Notes: a model not told the origin generated them from the sequence alone. DNA of 64,000 nt from Acidobacteriota bacterium (GCA_035471785.1 DATIPQ010000035.1:1-64000), one strand, 5' to 3'. Counted from the first letter of the stretch, positions 54,263 through 63,662 are shown. Made by a program: numbers and translations.

Positions 54263-55276
54263 TTATCGGTCTTCAGATTGGGATTGGTCTTCGGCCTCAG
54301 CCTCCGGCCAGATGCCGATCTCGCGGTAGTAGCGGATGGCTCCCGGATGGAAGGGCGTTCCTACGTTGCGCACCACGTTTTCGGGGTTGATGGCCCGTCC
54401 GGCCGGGTGCTTTTCCGCCACCTGCTGACGGTTCTCATAGAGCGTCTTGGTGATCTGATAGACGAGTTCTTCGTCAACCGAGGCCGCCGTGATCAGGTGC
54501 ATCGACCCCACGTTGAGACCCTGGAAAGGCTCTTCCTGATTGCGGTAGGTGGCGGCGGGAATGGTGGCCGCGGTGAAGAAGGGATAGTCTCGGATGGCCC
54601 GCTGCTTGGCTTCTTCGTCGTAAGGGACGAAGTAGATGTCCATCGAGGCGGAAGCCTGGGTGATGGAGGCGGTGGGCACGGCGCCTCCCAGGAAGGCGGC
54701 GGAGGCCGAACCGTCGGAGAGCATGTCGACGGCCCCGGCCTGGGAGTTGTAAAGGGGCGTGAAGTCGTCATAGCTCACGCCGTGGGCCTCCAAAAGGGGA
54801 GCCAGGAAGTGCTCGAATCCCGCCCCCGGCGGACCTACCACCACGCGCTTGCCCTTGAGGTCTTCAACGCTGCGGACCGAGGAGCCGGCCGAAGTGATGA
54901 AGAGGGCGATGTTGGGGGCCAGCGTCATCAGGGAACGCATCTCGTAGGCTTTGTCCCAGTCGCGGCCTCCTTTCAGCGAGGAGTAGGTGATGGCGGCGTT
55001 GCTGACGGCCAGGTCGAGGTCTCCCGCGTCCAGCCGCCGGATGTTCTCCTGCGATCCGCTGGTGGCCTCGTTGTTGACCTCCCAATTGCCGGCGGCGTTG
55101 GCGTTGAGGACTTCGGCCACGGCGCTGCCCACCACGAAAAAGGCGCCTCCCGGAGGTGCCGAGCCGATGCTGACAAAGCGCCTCTGGCCCCCTTGGCCGT
55201 CCGACTCCCCGCCTCCGCAGGCGCTCAACAGCAAAGCTGCAGCCGCAGCCATGATCCAAAAGTGAATTCCTCGCAT
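54263..55276 (-). CDS. TAXI family TRAP solute-binding lipoprotein
   Basis: A 337-residue lipoprotein (AAAALLLSAC lipobox) of the TAXI receptor family: FVSIGSAPPGGAFFVVGSAVAEVLNAN, TSGSQENIRRLDAGDLDLAVSNAA, RSVEDLKGKRVVVGPPGAGFEHFLAP, HPGAIRYYREIGIW. It delivers substrate to the TRAP permease. GAAGGA precedes ATG 55276; the frame further upstream is not family-like. Its domain is the same kind as the one fused to the channel at 37527-40520. Confidence 0.9.
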   Translation of the reverse strand: MRGIHFWIMAAAAALLLSACGGGESDGQGGQRRFVSIGSAPPGGAFFVVGSAVAEVLNANAAGNWEVNNEATSGSQENIRRLDAGDLDLAVSNAAITYSSLKGGRDWDKAYEMRSLMTLAPNIALFITSAGSSVRSVEDLKGKRVVVGPPGAGFEHFLAPLLEAHGVSYDDFTPLYNSQAGAVDMLSDGSASAAFLGGAVPTASITQASASMDIYFVPYDEEAKQRAIRDYPFFTAATIPAATYRNQEEPFQGLNVGSMHLITAASVDEELVYQITKTLYENRQQVAEKHPAGRAINPENVVRNVGTPFHPGAIRYYREIGIWPEAEAEDQSQSEDR

Positions 55277-55313
55277 AAATGAAATGTCCTTCGAGAATGT
55301 CAGTGGCTTGTCA

Positions 55314-55532
55314 CTAAACCGGTTCGGCCCGCGGTTTGCCTTGGGCCTTGGGTTGATGTTCTCCGCACCAGTCGCTGCCGTCGGTGCGCGGCCAAAGGGT
55401 GAGGCGGTCGGCCTGAAACTCGGGGCCGGGATATACCGCGGGTGGATGAATGCGGCATTCGCCCTGCAGCGCTCCCATGCGCGTGCGGGCGATTCGGTGC
55501 CAGAAGCGGCAGTTGCTGCATTGTTGCGCCAT
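55314..55532 (-). CDS. Small four-Cys protein
   Basis: A 72-residue protein, MAQQCSNCRFWHRIARTRMG, then GECRIHPPAV and LWPRTDGSDWCGEHQPK. The CxxC, GxCRxxPP and WPxTxxxDWCGE pattern suggests a zinc-binding or Fe-S knuckle (Cys 5, 8, 27 and 57). Function unknown. The reading frame upstream is not conserved-looking; no clear ribosome site. It is 37 bp upstream of the TAXI gene, same strand. Confidence 0.65.
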   Translation of the reverse strand: MAQQCSNCRFWHRIARTRMGALQGECRIHPPAVYPGPEFQADRLTLWPRTDGSDWCGEHQPKAQGKPRAEPV

Positions 55533-55721
55533 CGGCCGACAGCATAAAGCTTCCCGGCTTGGAGAACAAGGCAGTCTGTGGGAAGAGCGCGACCGGTTCC
55601 CCGAGTAGCGCCGAAAGAACAGATTATGAAACAATTGGGTGGCAAAGAAGTCAAAGAAAAGAGGTGTGCATGCGTAGGTAGGATGCTCTGCAATGCTGCC
55701 AAAGAGGAAGGGGAGATTCTT

Positions 55722-56933
55722 ATGTTTGTGGTAACCGCGGCTCTGCTGGTGACACTTTACGCCGTGCCTGTGGCGGCCCAAGATCCCGCCCCGTCCCAAG
55801 AGCAGCCGCAGTCTCAAGAGCAGCCGAAGTCTCAAGAGCCGCAGGTCCAAGACCCCATCCTGATCGGAACTGACCGCCACACGATTCCCGGCGCTGAGTT
55901 CGACCGCACCCGGCCCTTCAAGATCGTTGAGCCGGAAGAGATCCTCAAGTTGGACGACGAGATGAAGGCCTTCGTCGACCAGAGGGTCAACCGGGCCGAT
56001 CCGCCTTTGGCTCGGTTGCGCCGGTTGGTCCAGGTGGTGTTCAACCGCGACGCGCTGGGCTTCAATTACGAGTGGGGCGCCAGCCACACGGCCCGCGAAA
56101 CCTTCCACAAGGGCTCCGGAAACTGCCTCTCCTACACCAACATGTTCCTGGCCATGGCCCGCTATCTCGACGTGGACGTGCGCTTTCATGAAGTTGAAAT
56201 CGTGCCCACCTGGGAGAAGCGCGGCAACATGATCTACCTCTCGCGCCACATCAACGTGCTGGCTTACATCGCCGGATCGGCCTATGAGGCCGACCTCTTC
56301 CCCAGCATTTCCCGCCACCGCATCGGCGGACGCGTCATCTCCGACCGGCGGGGACTGGCCCACTTCTACAGCAACATGGGCGCCGAATTGATGTCGCGCG
56401 ACTACTACTACAGCGCCATCAAGTACTTCAAAAAAGCGCTGGAGATGGATGGGCAGACGGGATTTGTGTGGGGCAACCTGGGAGTCGCCTATTCCCGTAT
56501 CGGCGACGATGAGAGGGCCGAGAAAGCCTACTTGACGGCTTTGGAATACGACAAGAGAAACTCCACCGTCATGCACAACCTGGCCCGCCTTTATGAGCGC
56601 CAGGGCGAGGACGAGTTGGCGGCCGAGTATCTCGAAAAGGTGGATAAGTTCCGTCAGCGCAATCCCTACTTCCACTACCAGTTGGGGATGGAAGCCCTGG
56701 AAGCCGGACAGTTGCACCAGGCCTACGATCACTTCCAGGACGCCATCAAGCGCAAGAAAGAAGAAGACCTCTTCTACTTCGCCCTGGCCAAGGTCCACGC
56801 CCAGTTGGGGGAGAGCAACGAAGTGGTGAAAGCCCTGGAAACCGCCCTCCAGTACGCCACCGACGGCGACGACATCGAGCGCTACAACCGCAAGCTGCAA
56901 TTGCTGCAAGCTCTCCACGCCAGCAACCATTAG
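55722..56933 (+). CDS. Exported transglutaminase-like/TPR protein
   Basis: A 403-residue protein. It has a signal peptide (MFVVTAALLVTLYAVPVAAQ), a Gln/Ser/Pro linker repeating SQEQP units, a transglutaminase-like domain with the Cys motif GNCLSYTNMFLAMARYLDVDVRFHEV, then about four TPR units (YSAIKYFKKALEMDGQTGFVWGNLGVAYSR and later). It may be a peptide-crosslink or cysteine protease-like scaffold in the envelope. ATG 55722 is chosen for GGGGAG six bases upstream over several earlier in-frame ATGs. Confidence 0.82.
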   Translation: MFVVTAALLVTLYAVPVAAQDPAPSQEQPQSQEQPKSQEPQVQDPILIGTDRHTIPGAEFDRTRPFKIVEPEEILKLDDEMKAFVDQRVNRADPPLARLRRLVQVVFNRDALGFNYEWGASHTARETFHKGSGNCLSYTNMFLAMARYLDVDVRFHEVEIVPTWEKRGNMIYLSRHINVLAYIAGSAYEADLFPSISRHRIGGRVISDRRGLAHFYSNMGAELMSRDYYYSAIKYFKKALEMDGQTGFVWGNLGVAYSRIGDDERAEKAYLTALEYDKRNSTVMHNLARLYERQGEDELAAEYLEKVDKFRQRNPYFHYQLGMEALEAGQLHQAYDHFQDAIKRKKEEDLFYFALAKVHAQLGESNEVVKALETALQYATDGDDIERYNRKLQLLQALHASNH

Positions 56934-56940
56934 CTTTCGC

Positions 56941-56975
56941 AACATCCAATTCCCAAAGACCAACTCCCAATTTGG
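56941..56975. repeat. Degenerate CCAATTCCC/CCAACTCCC intergenic tract
   Basis: CATCCAATTCCCAAAGACC followed by AACTCCCAATTTGGGCG. It is one of four similar tracts in the window. Confidence 0.4.
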
Positions 56976-57075
56976 GCGTAGAGGCCGTTGGACCCTGGGA
57001 GTTGCCTCAGTCGCGTCTGCGCTTTGCGTGTGGATTTGCTAGCCTGGAGTCGACCACCGACACAAGGAGAGCACT

Positions 57076-57564
57076 ATGACACGCAACCTCGAAACCCTTG
57101 TTTGCGACTTTGAAAAAGGCAAGCTTTCGCGCCGCAACTTTGTAGCTACGCTGACGGCCCTGATGGCCACGGCGGGAGCCGGTGCGGCGGCAGCACCTCA
57201 GGACCGTCCCATCAAGATCGCCGGACTCGATCACGTGGCCTTCCGCGTCTCAGACGTCGAACGCTCGCTCAAGTTCTACCAGGACGTACTCAACGCCTCG
57301 GTGCGCAGCCAGTCCTCTTCCAGCGCTTTCTTGACCGTGGGAGAGGATTGGATCGCGCTTTTCGGGCAGGGAAGCACCACCACGGGCCAGTCCGAGAGCG
57401 ACCGGGTCGGCGTCGATCACGTGTCCTTCGACATCAGTTCCCACGGCAGCTTGCAGGAGCGCATGGAGGCCATCCGGTCCAAGGGCCTGGAGCCCATCAA
57501 TCCGGCTGGCTCGAGCCGCACCTACTTCCGCGATCCGGACGGCAACGTGATCCAGTTTTCCTGA
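57076..57564 (+). CDS. Tat-exported VOC (glyoxalase-like) protein
   Basis: A 162-residue protein with a twin-arginine signal (KLSRRNFVATLTALMATAGAGAAAA) and a VOC domain: IAGLDHVAFRVSDVERSLKFYQDVLN, VGVDHVSFDIS and YFRDPDGNVIQFS. The His and Glu-like metal positions of VOC enzymes are only partly evident. Dioxygenase or lyase function cannot be chosen. Ends two bases before the convergent acylase stop. Confidence 0.8.
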   Translation: MTRNLETLVCDFEKGKLSRRNFVATLTALMATAGAGAAAAPQDRPIKIAGLDHVAFRVSDVERSLKFYQDVLNASVRSQSSSSAFLTVGEDWIALFGQGSTTTGQSESDRVGVDHVSFDISSHGSLQERMEAIRSKGLEPINPAGSSRTYFRDPDGNVIQFS

Positions 57565-57566
57565 CC

Positions 57567-59630
57567 TCAGGGGAGGGTCTCCTTGCGTTCGAGGTTGGCC
57601 TCGATTTCCTCGCGGGTCAACCACACGGGACGCATCGTTTGGCGGGAGACCAGTTGCAGTTGGTCGGTGCGGTGGGGGGAGCCGGATTGTGAGGCGTTTC
57701 CGTAGCTGAGAACCGCCTGAGCCTTGACCGGATCGGAGAATTCCACCACCGCCACGTAAGAATCGCCCACCAGGGCTTCCGGCCGGCCGTCTCCGTTGTC
57801 GTCGTCGTAGCCGATGACCCGAAAGATTCCCAGGGCTCCCGGACCGCCGTTGGCGGGCAGATCGATGCCGTCGCGCTGGAGGCGGTAGACTTCTCCCCAG
57901 GCCACGTCCATGCTGCCGTGTTGGCTCTCCACTCGCTCGGCGGCTTTCACCAGTGCTGTCACAGCTCCCTTGGGGTCGGCCAAGCCGCTGGGCGTGGAGA
58001 GCGGATCTTCGGGCTTCCAGGGCTGGGCATAGAGACGGGGACCGCCCGCTTCTCGAAAGAAAGCCTCGAAAAGCACCCCGCCGCGGCTTTCGCTGTCGGC
58101 ATTCAGGTCCCAGTTCTCCAGCACCTCGGCGGCCCGGCGGGCCGTTTCGCCCCCGTTCTTCCTGGCCGCCTCCACCAGTTCGTCGCGGATGCGCACGGCG
58201 GCTTCCATCTCCGTCGAATGCTTGAGACGGATCATGTCGTCCATGGTCAACTGGCCGCCCTCCTGCAACAGTTGGAACGACTGCTGAGCCCGGAAATGCA
58301 TGAATTGCGGCGCCAGATAGTCGGGATAGGCTGCGGGGTAGAGAGGAGAGTCGACGGTGGTGTTCCAGGGAGGATCGTTGGCGTTTTGCAGCCAGTCGCT
58401 GAGGGGATTGACCACGATGGGCATGTCCAGGAAGTCGTGGATGGAGGTCCACAGGGTTTCCGAGGTGTCGCCGGGCACGATTCCGCCCCAGTTGTATCCC
58501 TCCTTGCGCCTGGGAGTGGTGCCGCCGAAAAAGTGCATGATGTTTCCTTCGCGGTCGGCGTAGAGAACGGTGAAAAGCGGCAGCTCCATGCGTTTGAGGA
58601 CGTTCTGGAACTCCTGCATTGAACGGGTGCGTCCCAGGTCCCACCAGGCCCGGGTGACGCCGGCGCGGTCTAACCCCGCCACCCGCAGCGCCAAGGCCTT
58701 GCCTTCCTTCTCAGCCACCACGGGCCCGTGGACGCTCTCTTTGACTGTCAGCTCTTCTTCTTCCACGGTTCCGTCCTGGCGCCGCACCTTGAGGGTGTGG
58801 CTGCGCTGCTGGAAGGGGCGCACTTCGCCGTCGAAGAGATAGCCGTCCTCGCTCAGCGTCAGTTCGTAGACGTCGGCGGCGTCGATGGTGTTGACGGTGT
58901 GCGTCCAGCCCAGGGTGTCGTTGAAGGCGATGCCCAGCACCGGCAGTCCCACCAGCGTGACTCCGTAGGTGTTGTTGGCGGGAGAGACCAGATGGGCCTC
59001 GTAGAAGAGAAAGAAGTCGCTCCAGGGCAGATGCGGATTGGCCAGCAGGAGGGGGTGGCGGTTGGCGGTGCGGGAGGGCCCCACAACCCACCCGTTGGAG
59101 CCGCCTTCCTGCCAGCGGCGGGCGCTGCCCTGGATGGTGCGGGGCGATGCCAGGAAGGTGAAGTGAAGCGTCCGCTGCATGTGGTTGAGGACGTCCTCGA
59201 CCCGCAGCGGAAGCACAACCTCGCGTTGGTCGTCGAGGCGCTCGGAATGTTGCTGGGAGTAGGCGTTCATGCCTTCCACGAAACCCTCCAGCAGTCCCGC
59301 GAACTCGGGATCGATCTGGCTCAGCCATTGTTGCGAACGTTGGGGCACGCCGTTGGTCCAGATCCAGCGGTCGTGATCGAGGTGAGACTCTCCCCAGTAT
59401 TCGGCGGCCCGGCCCCGCGACTCGCCGTAGAGGCGCAGGATCAAGTCGCCGTGGCTGTGCATTTGGGCCCATCCGAAGGCTCTGAACATCCCCCGGTTGG
59501 TTTCGGCGAAGACGTGAGGGATGCCGTAACTGTCCCACAGGATCTCGGCCGAGGCGGGTTGCTGGCGCGGGGCGCAGGTTGCGGCAAATAAGGACGACAG
59601 GCAGATCAGCAAGATGGATAGACGCTTCAT
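57567..59630 (-). CDS. Penicillin acylase family lipoprotein
   Basis: A 687-residue Ntn-hydrolase. It has a lipobox (LSSLFAATC, Cys19), an alpha-subunit part (ILWDSYGIPHVFAETNRGMFRAFGWAQMHSHGDLILRLYGE), a spacer, and the nucleophile Ser178 in RRWQEGGSNGWVVGPSRT that becomes the N-terminus of the beta subunit after self-cleavage. Later NPHLPWSDFFLFYEAHL and LGWTHTVN are typical. Substrates in the family include beta-lactams and acyl-homoserine lactones. ATG 59630 fits the signal peptide. Confidence 0.88.
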   Translation of the reverse strand: MKRLSILLICLSSLFAATCAPRQQPASAEILWDSYGIPHVFAETNRGMFRAFGWAQMHSHGDLILRLYGESRGRAAEYWGESHLDHDRWIWTNGVPQRSQQWLSQIDPEFAGLLEGFVEGMNAYSQQHSERLDDQREVVLPLRVEDVLNHMQRTLHFTFLASPRTIQGSARRWQEGGSNGWVVGPSRTANRHPLLLANPHLPWSDFFLFYEAHLVSPANNTYGVTLVGLPVLGIAFNDTLGWTHTVNTIDAADVYELTLSEDGYLFDGEVRPFQQRSHTLKVRRQDGTVEEEELTVKESVHGPVVAEKEGKALALRVAGLDRAGVTRAWWDLGRTRSMQEFQNVLKRMELPLFTVLYADREGNIMHFFGGTTPRRKEGYNWGGIVPGDTSETLWTSIHDFLDMPIVVNPLSDWLQNANDPPWNTTVDSPLYPAAYPDYLAPQFMHFRAQQSFQLLQEGGQLTMDDMIRLKHSTEMEAAVRIRDELVEAARKNGGETARRAAEVLENWDLNADSESRGGVLFEAFFREAGGPRLYAQPWKPEDPLSTPSGLADPKGAVTALVKAAERVESQHGSMDVAWGEVYRLQRDGIDLPANGGPGALGIFRVIGYDDDNGDGRPEALVGDSYVAVVEFSDPVKAQAVLSYGNASQSGSPHRTDQLQLVSRQTMRPVWLTREEIEANLERKETLP

Positions 59631-59676
59631 GCCGTCAATATTCTCAGAAGCCTTGCTTCTTGCAAAGCGCAACTCT

Positions 59677-61188
59677 TCAGCGCCTCTCCTCTCGGGCGCT
59701 TTCCGGCTCTTCTTCGGGGACTCCCCAGCGGGCGCGGTCTCCCTTTACCAGTTGGGTGCCTGTCCAGCGCAGCACATGGACGCGCTCGGCTTTAGGCAGG
59801 CGTTCTTTCCAGGCCTCCAGGCTCGAGGGCAAGTAAAAGACGCTGATGTGCTCGTGCCCGTATCCGAGCCGGACCAGGAAGTAGGGAATGTAGTATTCAT
59901 GACTGTCCAGATCGAAGGGCACGTCGACCAGTCCGAAAATGTCGTGGGGGCCGGCCTCTGGAACCTGCCGATAGAGAGAGGCGGCGAATTGATGGACGGG
60001 CTTGTGGACGTGCTCCATGAAGTGCTCGGCTTCCCGATTGACGCTGGGATAGCTTGCCAATAATCCGATGGCCAGCACGGCCACCGGCGCAGCGACCCCG
60101 GCCAGCGGACGGCGCCGGGTGTCGGCCCACGGCGGCAGCCGCTGCTCGATCTTGTCCCACAAACCGCCCGCCAGTCCGCCCAGCAGCATCCCCAGTCCGC
60201 TGCCCGGCAGGTAGAGGAACAGAGCCCATCTCCGGTCCAAGGGCAGGATGGGCAGCAGCGTCATAAAGGCGAAGACCAGTCCGAAGATCATCAGGCGGCT
60301 GCGCAGCCACCAGGCCAGTCCCAGGACGGCCAGCAGCAGGAGTCCGATTTCGAAGTGGCTGATGGTGAAGGCATGCCCGGTCCACATCTCGAGATAGATG
60401 CGCAGATTGCGTAGCGGAAGCCAGCCGAAGTGGTAGACGTACTGGGGATTGTCCCTCCAATAGGCCTCGGGCCCCAGGGTCTTGGCCAGCGTGTAGAGGA
60501 CCGATATCGCTCCCAAAGGAGCCAGGCGCAGCAGCAGAGGCCTGCAGGCCTGCCACAGCGACTTTTCTTTGAGGTCCTTCGCCAAGGTCCCCCAAAGGAG
60601 TTCGTAAGCCAACAGCAGCACCGGAAGCACGACCGCCAGCTCTTTGCTGTTGAGACCCGCCCAGAAGCAGGCCAGCATGGCGGCGTACCAAGCGGCCCGC
60701 CGGCTCTCCAGATAGCTCTTGTAGCAGTGCAGGGCCCCCAGGATGAAGAGCAGGCTGGCGCTCTCGTAGATGGCTCCGAAGTTGTAGAGCACGTTGATGA
60801 CGTGGGGCATGAAGGCGGCGAAGAGGCAGGCCGTCGCCCCGGCCACCGGACTGCCTCCATAGCGCCTGACCAGGCCGTAGAGCAGAATCAGGTTCAAGGT
60901 CACCAACGCCGCTCCCAGCAGGTAGTAGGGGAAGGGATCCATGCCGAAGAGCCAGAAGAGGGGAAGATAAAAGAGGGCCCCCAGCGGACGCGCCTTGGAA
61001 GTGAAGAGGATCAAAGCGGCTTGAGCGGCCTCCCAGGGATCGCGCTCATAGCGGCTCAAATTCATCAGGTCGTCAAAGGTAAAAAAGCTGTCCAGCGCCG
61101 GAACGGTGATGGGAAGGGCGGCTAAGACCAGGGCCAGCACGACCCAAAAGTCGGTTGACGCGAAGAGGCGGGAGGTGCGGTCGGGCAT
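59677..61188 (-). CDS. GT-C type membrane glycosyltransferase
   Basis: A 503-residue protein with about 11-12 spans and, after the first span, an acidic FTFDDLMNLSRYERDPWEA loop as in GT-C (PMT/ArnT-like) enzymes that use lipid-linked sugars. A soluble C-terminal ~100-residue domain follows (VPEAGPHDIFGLVDVPFDLDSHEYYIPYFLVRLGY). Acceptor unknown. 46 bp upstream of the acylase gene on the same strand. Confidence 0.7.
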   Translation of the reverse strand: MPDRTSRLFASTDFWVVLALVLAALPITVPALDSFFTFDDLMNLSRYERDPWEAAQAALILFTSKARPLGALFYLPLFWLFGMDPFPYYLLGAALVTLNLILLYGLVRRYGGSPVAGATACLFAAFMPHVINVLYNFGAIYESASLLFILGALHCYKSYLESRRAAWYAAMLACFWAGLNSKELAVVLPVLLLAYELLWGTLAKDLKEKSLWQACRPLLLRLAPLGAISVLYTLAKTLGPEAYWRDNPQYVYHFGWLPLRNLRIYLEMWTGHAFTISHFEIGLLLLAVLGLAWWLRSRLMIFGLVFAFMTLLPILPLDRRWALFLYLPGSGLGMLLGGLAGGLWDKIEQRLPPWADTRRRPLAGVAAPVAVLAIGLLASYPSVNREAEHFMEHVHKPVHQFAASLYRQVPEAGPHDIFGLVDVPFDLDSHEYYIPYFLVRLGYGHEHISVFYLPSSLEAWKERLPKAERVHVLRWTGTQLVKGDRARWGVPEEEPESAREERR

Positions 61189-61519
61189 GGTGGTTTAGTC
61201 GCCTCCAAAATAGGGAATCGTTCTCTTGCGACGAAGCGCTTTACAAGATCCAAGCGCTGCAGCCACCCGACGGCGAAAATTCTAACACAGACAACTTCGG
61301 CCCCGCCCGCAGAGGCCGATTCTCCCTGCTGAGAGGAATTACCTAAAAATAGTACGATTTACCAAACTTATAATGTTGACGCTGGACAGGATCTGGTCTA
61401 AACCATTAGAAACACGAAGTTTCTCCAGAGATTTTCGCCGATGGTCCTGGTCGCCTAGGCACGTGCCGCATTGCTTGCTAGCAGGTCTGGACGGCTTGGC
61501 CATTTCAGGTAGGAGCGAC
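61189..61519. other. 331-bp intergenic region upstream of the radical SAM gene
   Basis: An AT-rich stretch (61341-61375) contains TATAAT at 61369-61374, a good -10 hexamer but without a TTGACA at the right distance. It is the likely promoter region of the cluster. The remainder, although part of a longer open frame, is not protein-like. Confidence 0.5.
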
Positions 61520-63019
61520 ATGCTGAGAACAAGCAGCTACACGATCTATGCCGATCTTCCAGGCGAACGGGAACGCGTCTTGCTGGTGCACGGATACACG
61601 GGGGCCTACGACCGGGTTTCCAGCAGCGTGGCCTCCTACTTGCGTTCGCTGGAGGCGGGTCCTCCGCCTGCCCCTCTTTACGGAGCCTGGAGTCCGCCGC
61701 CCAAGCCTAAGGAGGCGCCCGAGCCGCCGAGTGACGCCACACTGCAGCAATTGGAGCAGCGCGGCTATCTGACCCGCCGCACGGTGGAAGAGGAGCGGGA
61801 GTTCTTCTCCCGTGTCGCCAACCGGCATCACCAGGACACCCTCAAGGGACGGCTGGTCTACATCGTCATGCCCACCTACGACTGCAACCTGCGCTGCCCT
61901 TATTGCTTTCAAGACCACATGCGCACCGACTCGGGCTACTCCCACTTGCTGGTGGCCATGAACGAGAAAACAGCCGACAACATGGTCCAGTCCTGGCTGC
62001 GCATCGAAGAGCGCCACGGCGTCACCAAACCCGAACCGAGGGAGGTCACCTTCTTCGGCGGCGAACCGTTGCTCAAACGCCTGCGTCCGGCCGTCGAGCG
62101 GGTCATGAACAAGGCTCGTGAACTGGGCCAGGTCAACTTCAAAGCTGTCAGCAACGCTACTGAACTGGACGCCTATCAGGACCTGCTGGGCCCGGGAGGC
62201 ATCCACTGGATACAGGTGACCTTGGACGGAACGCCGCAGGAGCACGACAAGAGGCGGATCTACGAGGACGGAAGCGGTTCCTTCCAGCGCATATCGGACA
62301 ATATCGATATGGCCCTCGAGCAGGGGGCCAGCATCGCCGTCCGCCTCAACATCGACCGCGACAACATCAAGCAGTTGCCGGAACTGACCGACTACTTCGT
62401 GCAGCGGGGATGGGACGCCCGGCCTGGCTTCAGTTGCTACTCGGCTCCCATTCACCCCACCAACGGCAAGACCGACCACAGCCGCACGCTCACTTCCTGG
62501 GGACTGGCCAAGGCGCTGACGCGGATGCGGGGCGAGCATCCCAACATGCGGCTGATCGCCAGGCCCGACGACGGGATACAGCAGAAGGTGGCCAAGGTGC
62601 TGCATGAACGCAGCGATCCCTTCGCCATGTTCAAGTCGGCCTATTGCGGCGCCCACGCGGGCATGTATGTGTTCGACCCAAAAGGCGACGTCTACGCCTG
62701 CTGGGAAAAGACGGGGGACGCCAATATCCGTATCGCCTCCATCAAGGAGGGCGGCCAAGTGGAGTGGTGCGAAGCCGCCGACCGCATGTGGAAAGGGCGC
62801 ACGGTCGACTCCAATCCGATCTGCCGCCAATGCCGTTACGCGCTTTACTGCGGCGGGGGCTGTGCCGTCCTGGCCATGGGCAACCGGGGGGAATATTTCA
62901 CCAACTACTGTGACGGCTTCGCCGCCCGCTTTCGACAGGCGGTGGCCGAAGCCTACTTGGGACTTGCCGACCGGAAGCAAGCCCCGCCATCACAACTCGA
63001 GAGCGTGTGCGGCGTTTGA
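61520..63019 (+). CDS. Radical SAM/SPASM peptide maturase
   Basis: A 499-residue enzyme. Residues 1-90 are a small domain (SYTIYADLPGERERVLLVHGYTG) like the recognition-type N-terminus of RiPP maturases. The radical SAM site CxxxCxxC is C122-C126-C129 (YDCNLRCPYCFQD), with FFGGEPLL after it. The C-terminal SPASM part has YCGAHAGMYVF, YACWEK, CRQCRYALYCGGGC and NYCDGF for two auxiliary Fe-S clusters. Two small Cys-rich peptides follow 33 bp downstream, so thioether or similar crosslinking of them is inferred. AGGAGCGAC precedes ATG 61520. Confidence 0.9.
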   Translation: MLRTSSYTIYADLPGERERVLLVHGYTGAYDRVSSSVASYLRSLEAGPPPAPLYGAWSPPPKPKEAPEPPSDATLQQLEQRGYLTRRTVEEEREFFSRVANRHHQDTLKGRLVYIVMPTYDCNLRCPYCFQDHMRTDSGYSHLLVAMNEKTADNMVQSWLRIEERHGVTKPEPREVTFFGGEPLLKRLRPAVERVMNKARELGQVNFKAVSNATELDAYQDLLGPGGIHWIQVTLDGTPQEHDKRRIYEDGSGSFQRISDNIDMALEQGASIAVRLNIDRDNIKQLPELTDYFVQRGWDARPGFSCYSAPIHPTNGKTDHSRTLTSWGLAKALTRMRGEHPNMRLIARPDDGIQQKVAKVLHERSDPFAMFKSAYCGAHAGMYVFDPKGDVYACWEKTGDANIRIASIKEGGQVEWCEAADRMWKGRTVDSNPICRQCRYALYCGGGCAVLAMGNRGEYFTNYCDGFAARFRQAVAEAYLGLADRKQAPPSQLESVCGV

Positions 63020-63052
63020 CGCAGACCTCTCGGCAGCCTCTAGGGAGATCCT

Positions 63053-63241
63053 ATGAAGAAAGACCAAAACCAAGAACTTGAGCCGCTCAACCTCGATGAG
63101 ATGGGGATCGAGGAGATCGAGCGCCGTCTGGAGATGGCCGTGGCGGCCGCCGAGGCCGGCCTCTACTGCGGCTCCAACTGCGGTGGCGATTGCCCGAATC
63201 TCGAATGCTGCACCCACACCGTGATCCAGCCCGAGATTTGA
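63053..63241 (+). CDS. RiPP precursor peptide 1
   Basis: A 62-residue peptide with a good ribosome site (GGGAGATCCT). Residues 1-36 are an acidic helical leader (LEPLNLDEMGIEEIERRLEM); the tail has LYCGSNCGGDCPNLECCTHT with Cys39, 43, 47, 52, 53 (C-x3-C-x3-C-x4-CC) and ends VIQPEI. Position directly after the radical SAM maturase, the leader/core layout and the tandem copy support a RiPP precursor. The modification is not known. Confidence 0.82.
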   Translation: MKKDQNQELEPLNLDEMGIEEIERRLEMAVAAAEAGLYCGSNCGGDCPNLECCTHTVIQPEI

Positions 63242-63272
63242 TGGCTTCGGCCAGACGCGCCTGAGAGCGCCC

Positions 63273-63288
63273 GCGGCTGCGTAGCCGC
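63273..63288 (+). promoter_or_regulatory. Hairpin between the two precursor genes
   Basis: GCGGCT-GCGT-AGCCGC forms a 6-bp stem with a 4-base loop in the 85-bp gap between precursors. It may stabilise or partly terminate the transcript and so set precursor amounts. Confidence 0.45.
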
Positions 63289-63326
63289 ATTCTCCCGCTA
63301 ACCCAAACCTCAAAGGAGACAGCCCT

Positions 63327-63521
63327 ATGAAGAAAGACCAAAACCAAGAACTTGAGCCCCTCAACCTCGATGAAATGGGGATTGAGGAGATCGAGCGTCG
63401 CCTTGAGATGGCCGTAGCGGCCGCCGAGGCGGGTCTCTATTGCGGCTCGAATTGCGGTGGCGATTGCCCCAACCTGGCGTGCTGTACGCACACCGAGGTC
63501 CCAATCGACGTCGGGCTCTAA
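63327..63521 (+). CDS. RiPP precursor peptide 2
   Basis: A 64-residue peptide, AAAGGAGACAGCCCT before the ATG. It is identical to precursor 1 through residue 50 and differs at residue 51 (Ala for Glu) and in the last residues (TEVPIDVGL in place of TVIQPEI). The Cys pattern is the same. Third-base changes between the two genes show that the peptide has been kept under selection since duplication. Confidence 0.82.
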   Translation: MKKDQNQELEPLNLDEMGIEEIERRLEMAVAAAEAGLYCGSNCGGDCPNLACCTHTEVPIDVGL

Positions 63522-63662
63522 GTCCCGCAATTCACTCTTTTCCGGTGAGAGCGGCTGGGCCCTGCCGGACAACCGCCAGGGCAGCTACTGCGAGTTACCG
63601 CCCCAAGCGGATGCAGGCCGGGCACGGCCCCTCGCCGGTTGATTCTCCACTGCCGGAGGCCT

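Noticed and set aside
61373-61519. An N-terminal extension of the radical SAM protein to 61373.
   Set aside because: The start at 61520 has a good ribosome site and matches the expected first strand of the N-terminal domain; the extension overlaps the AT-rich promoter-like stretch.
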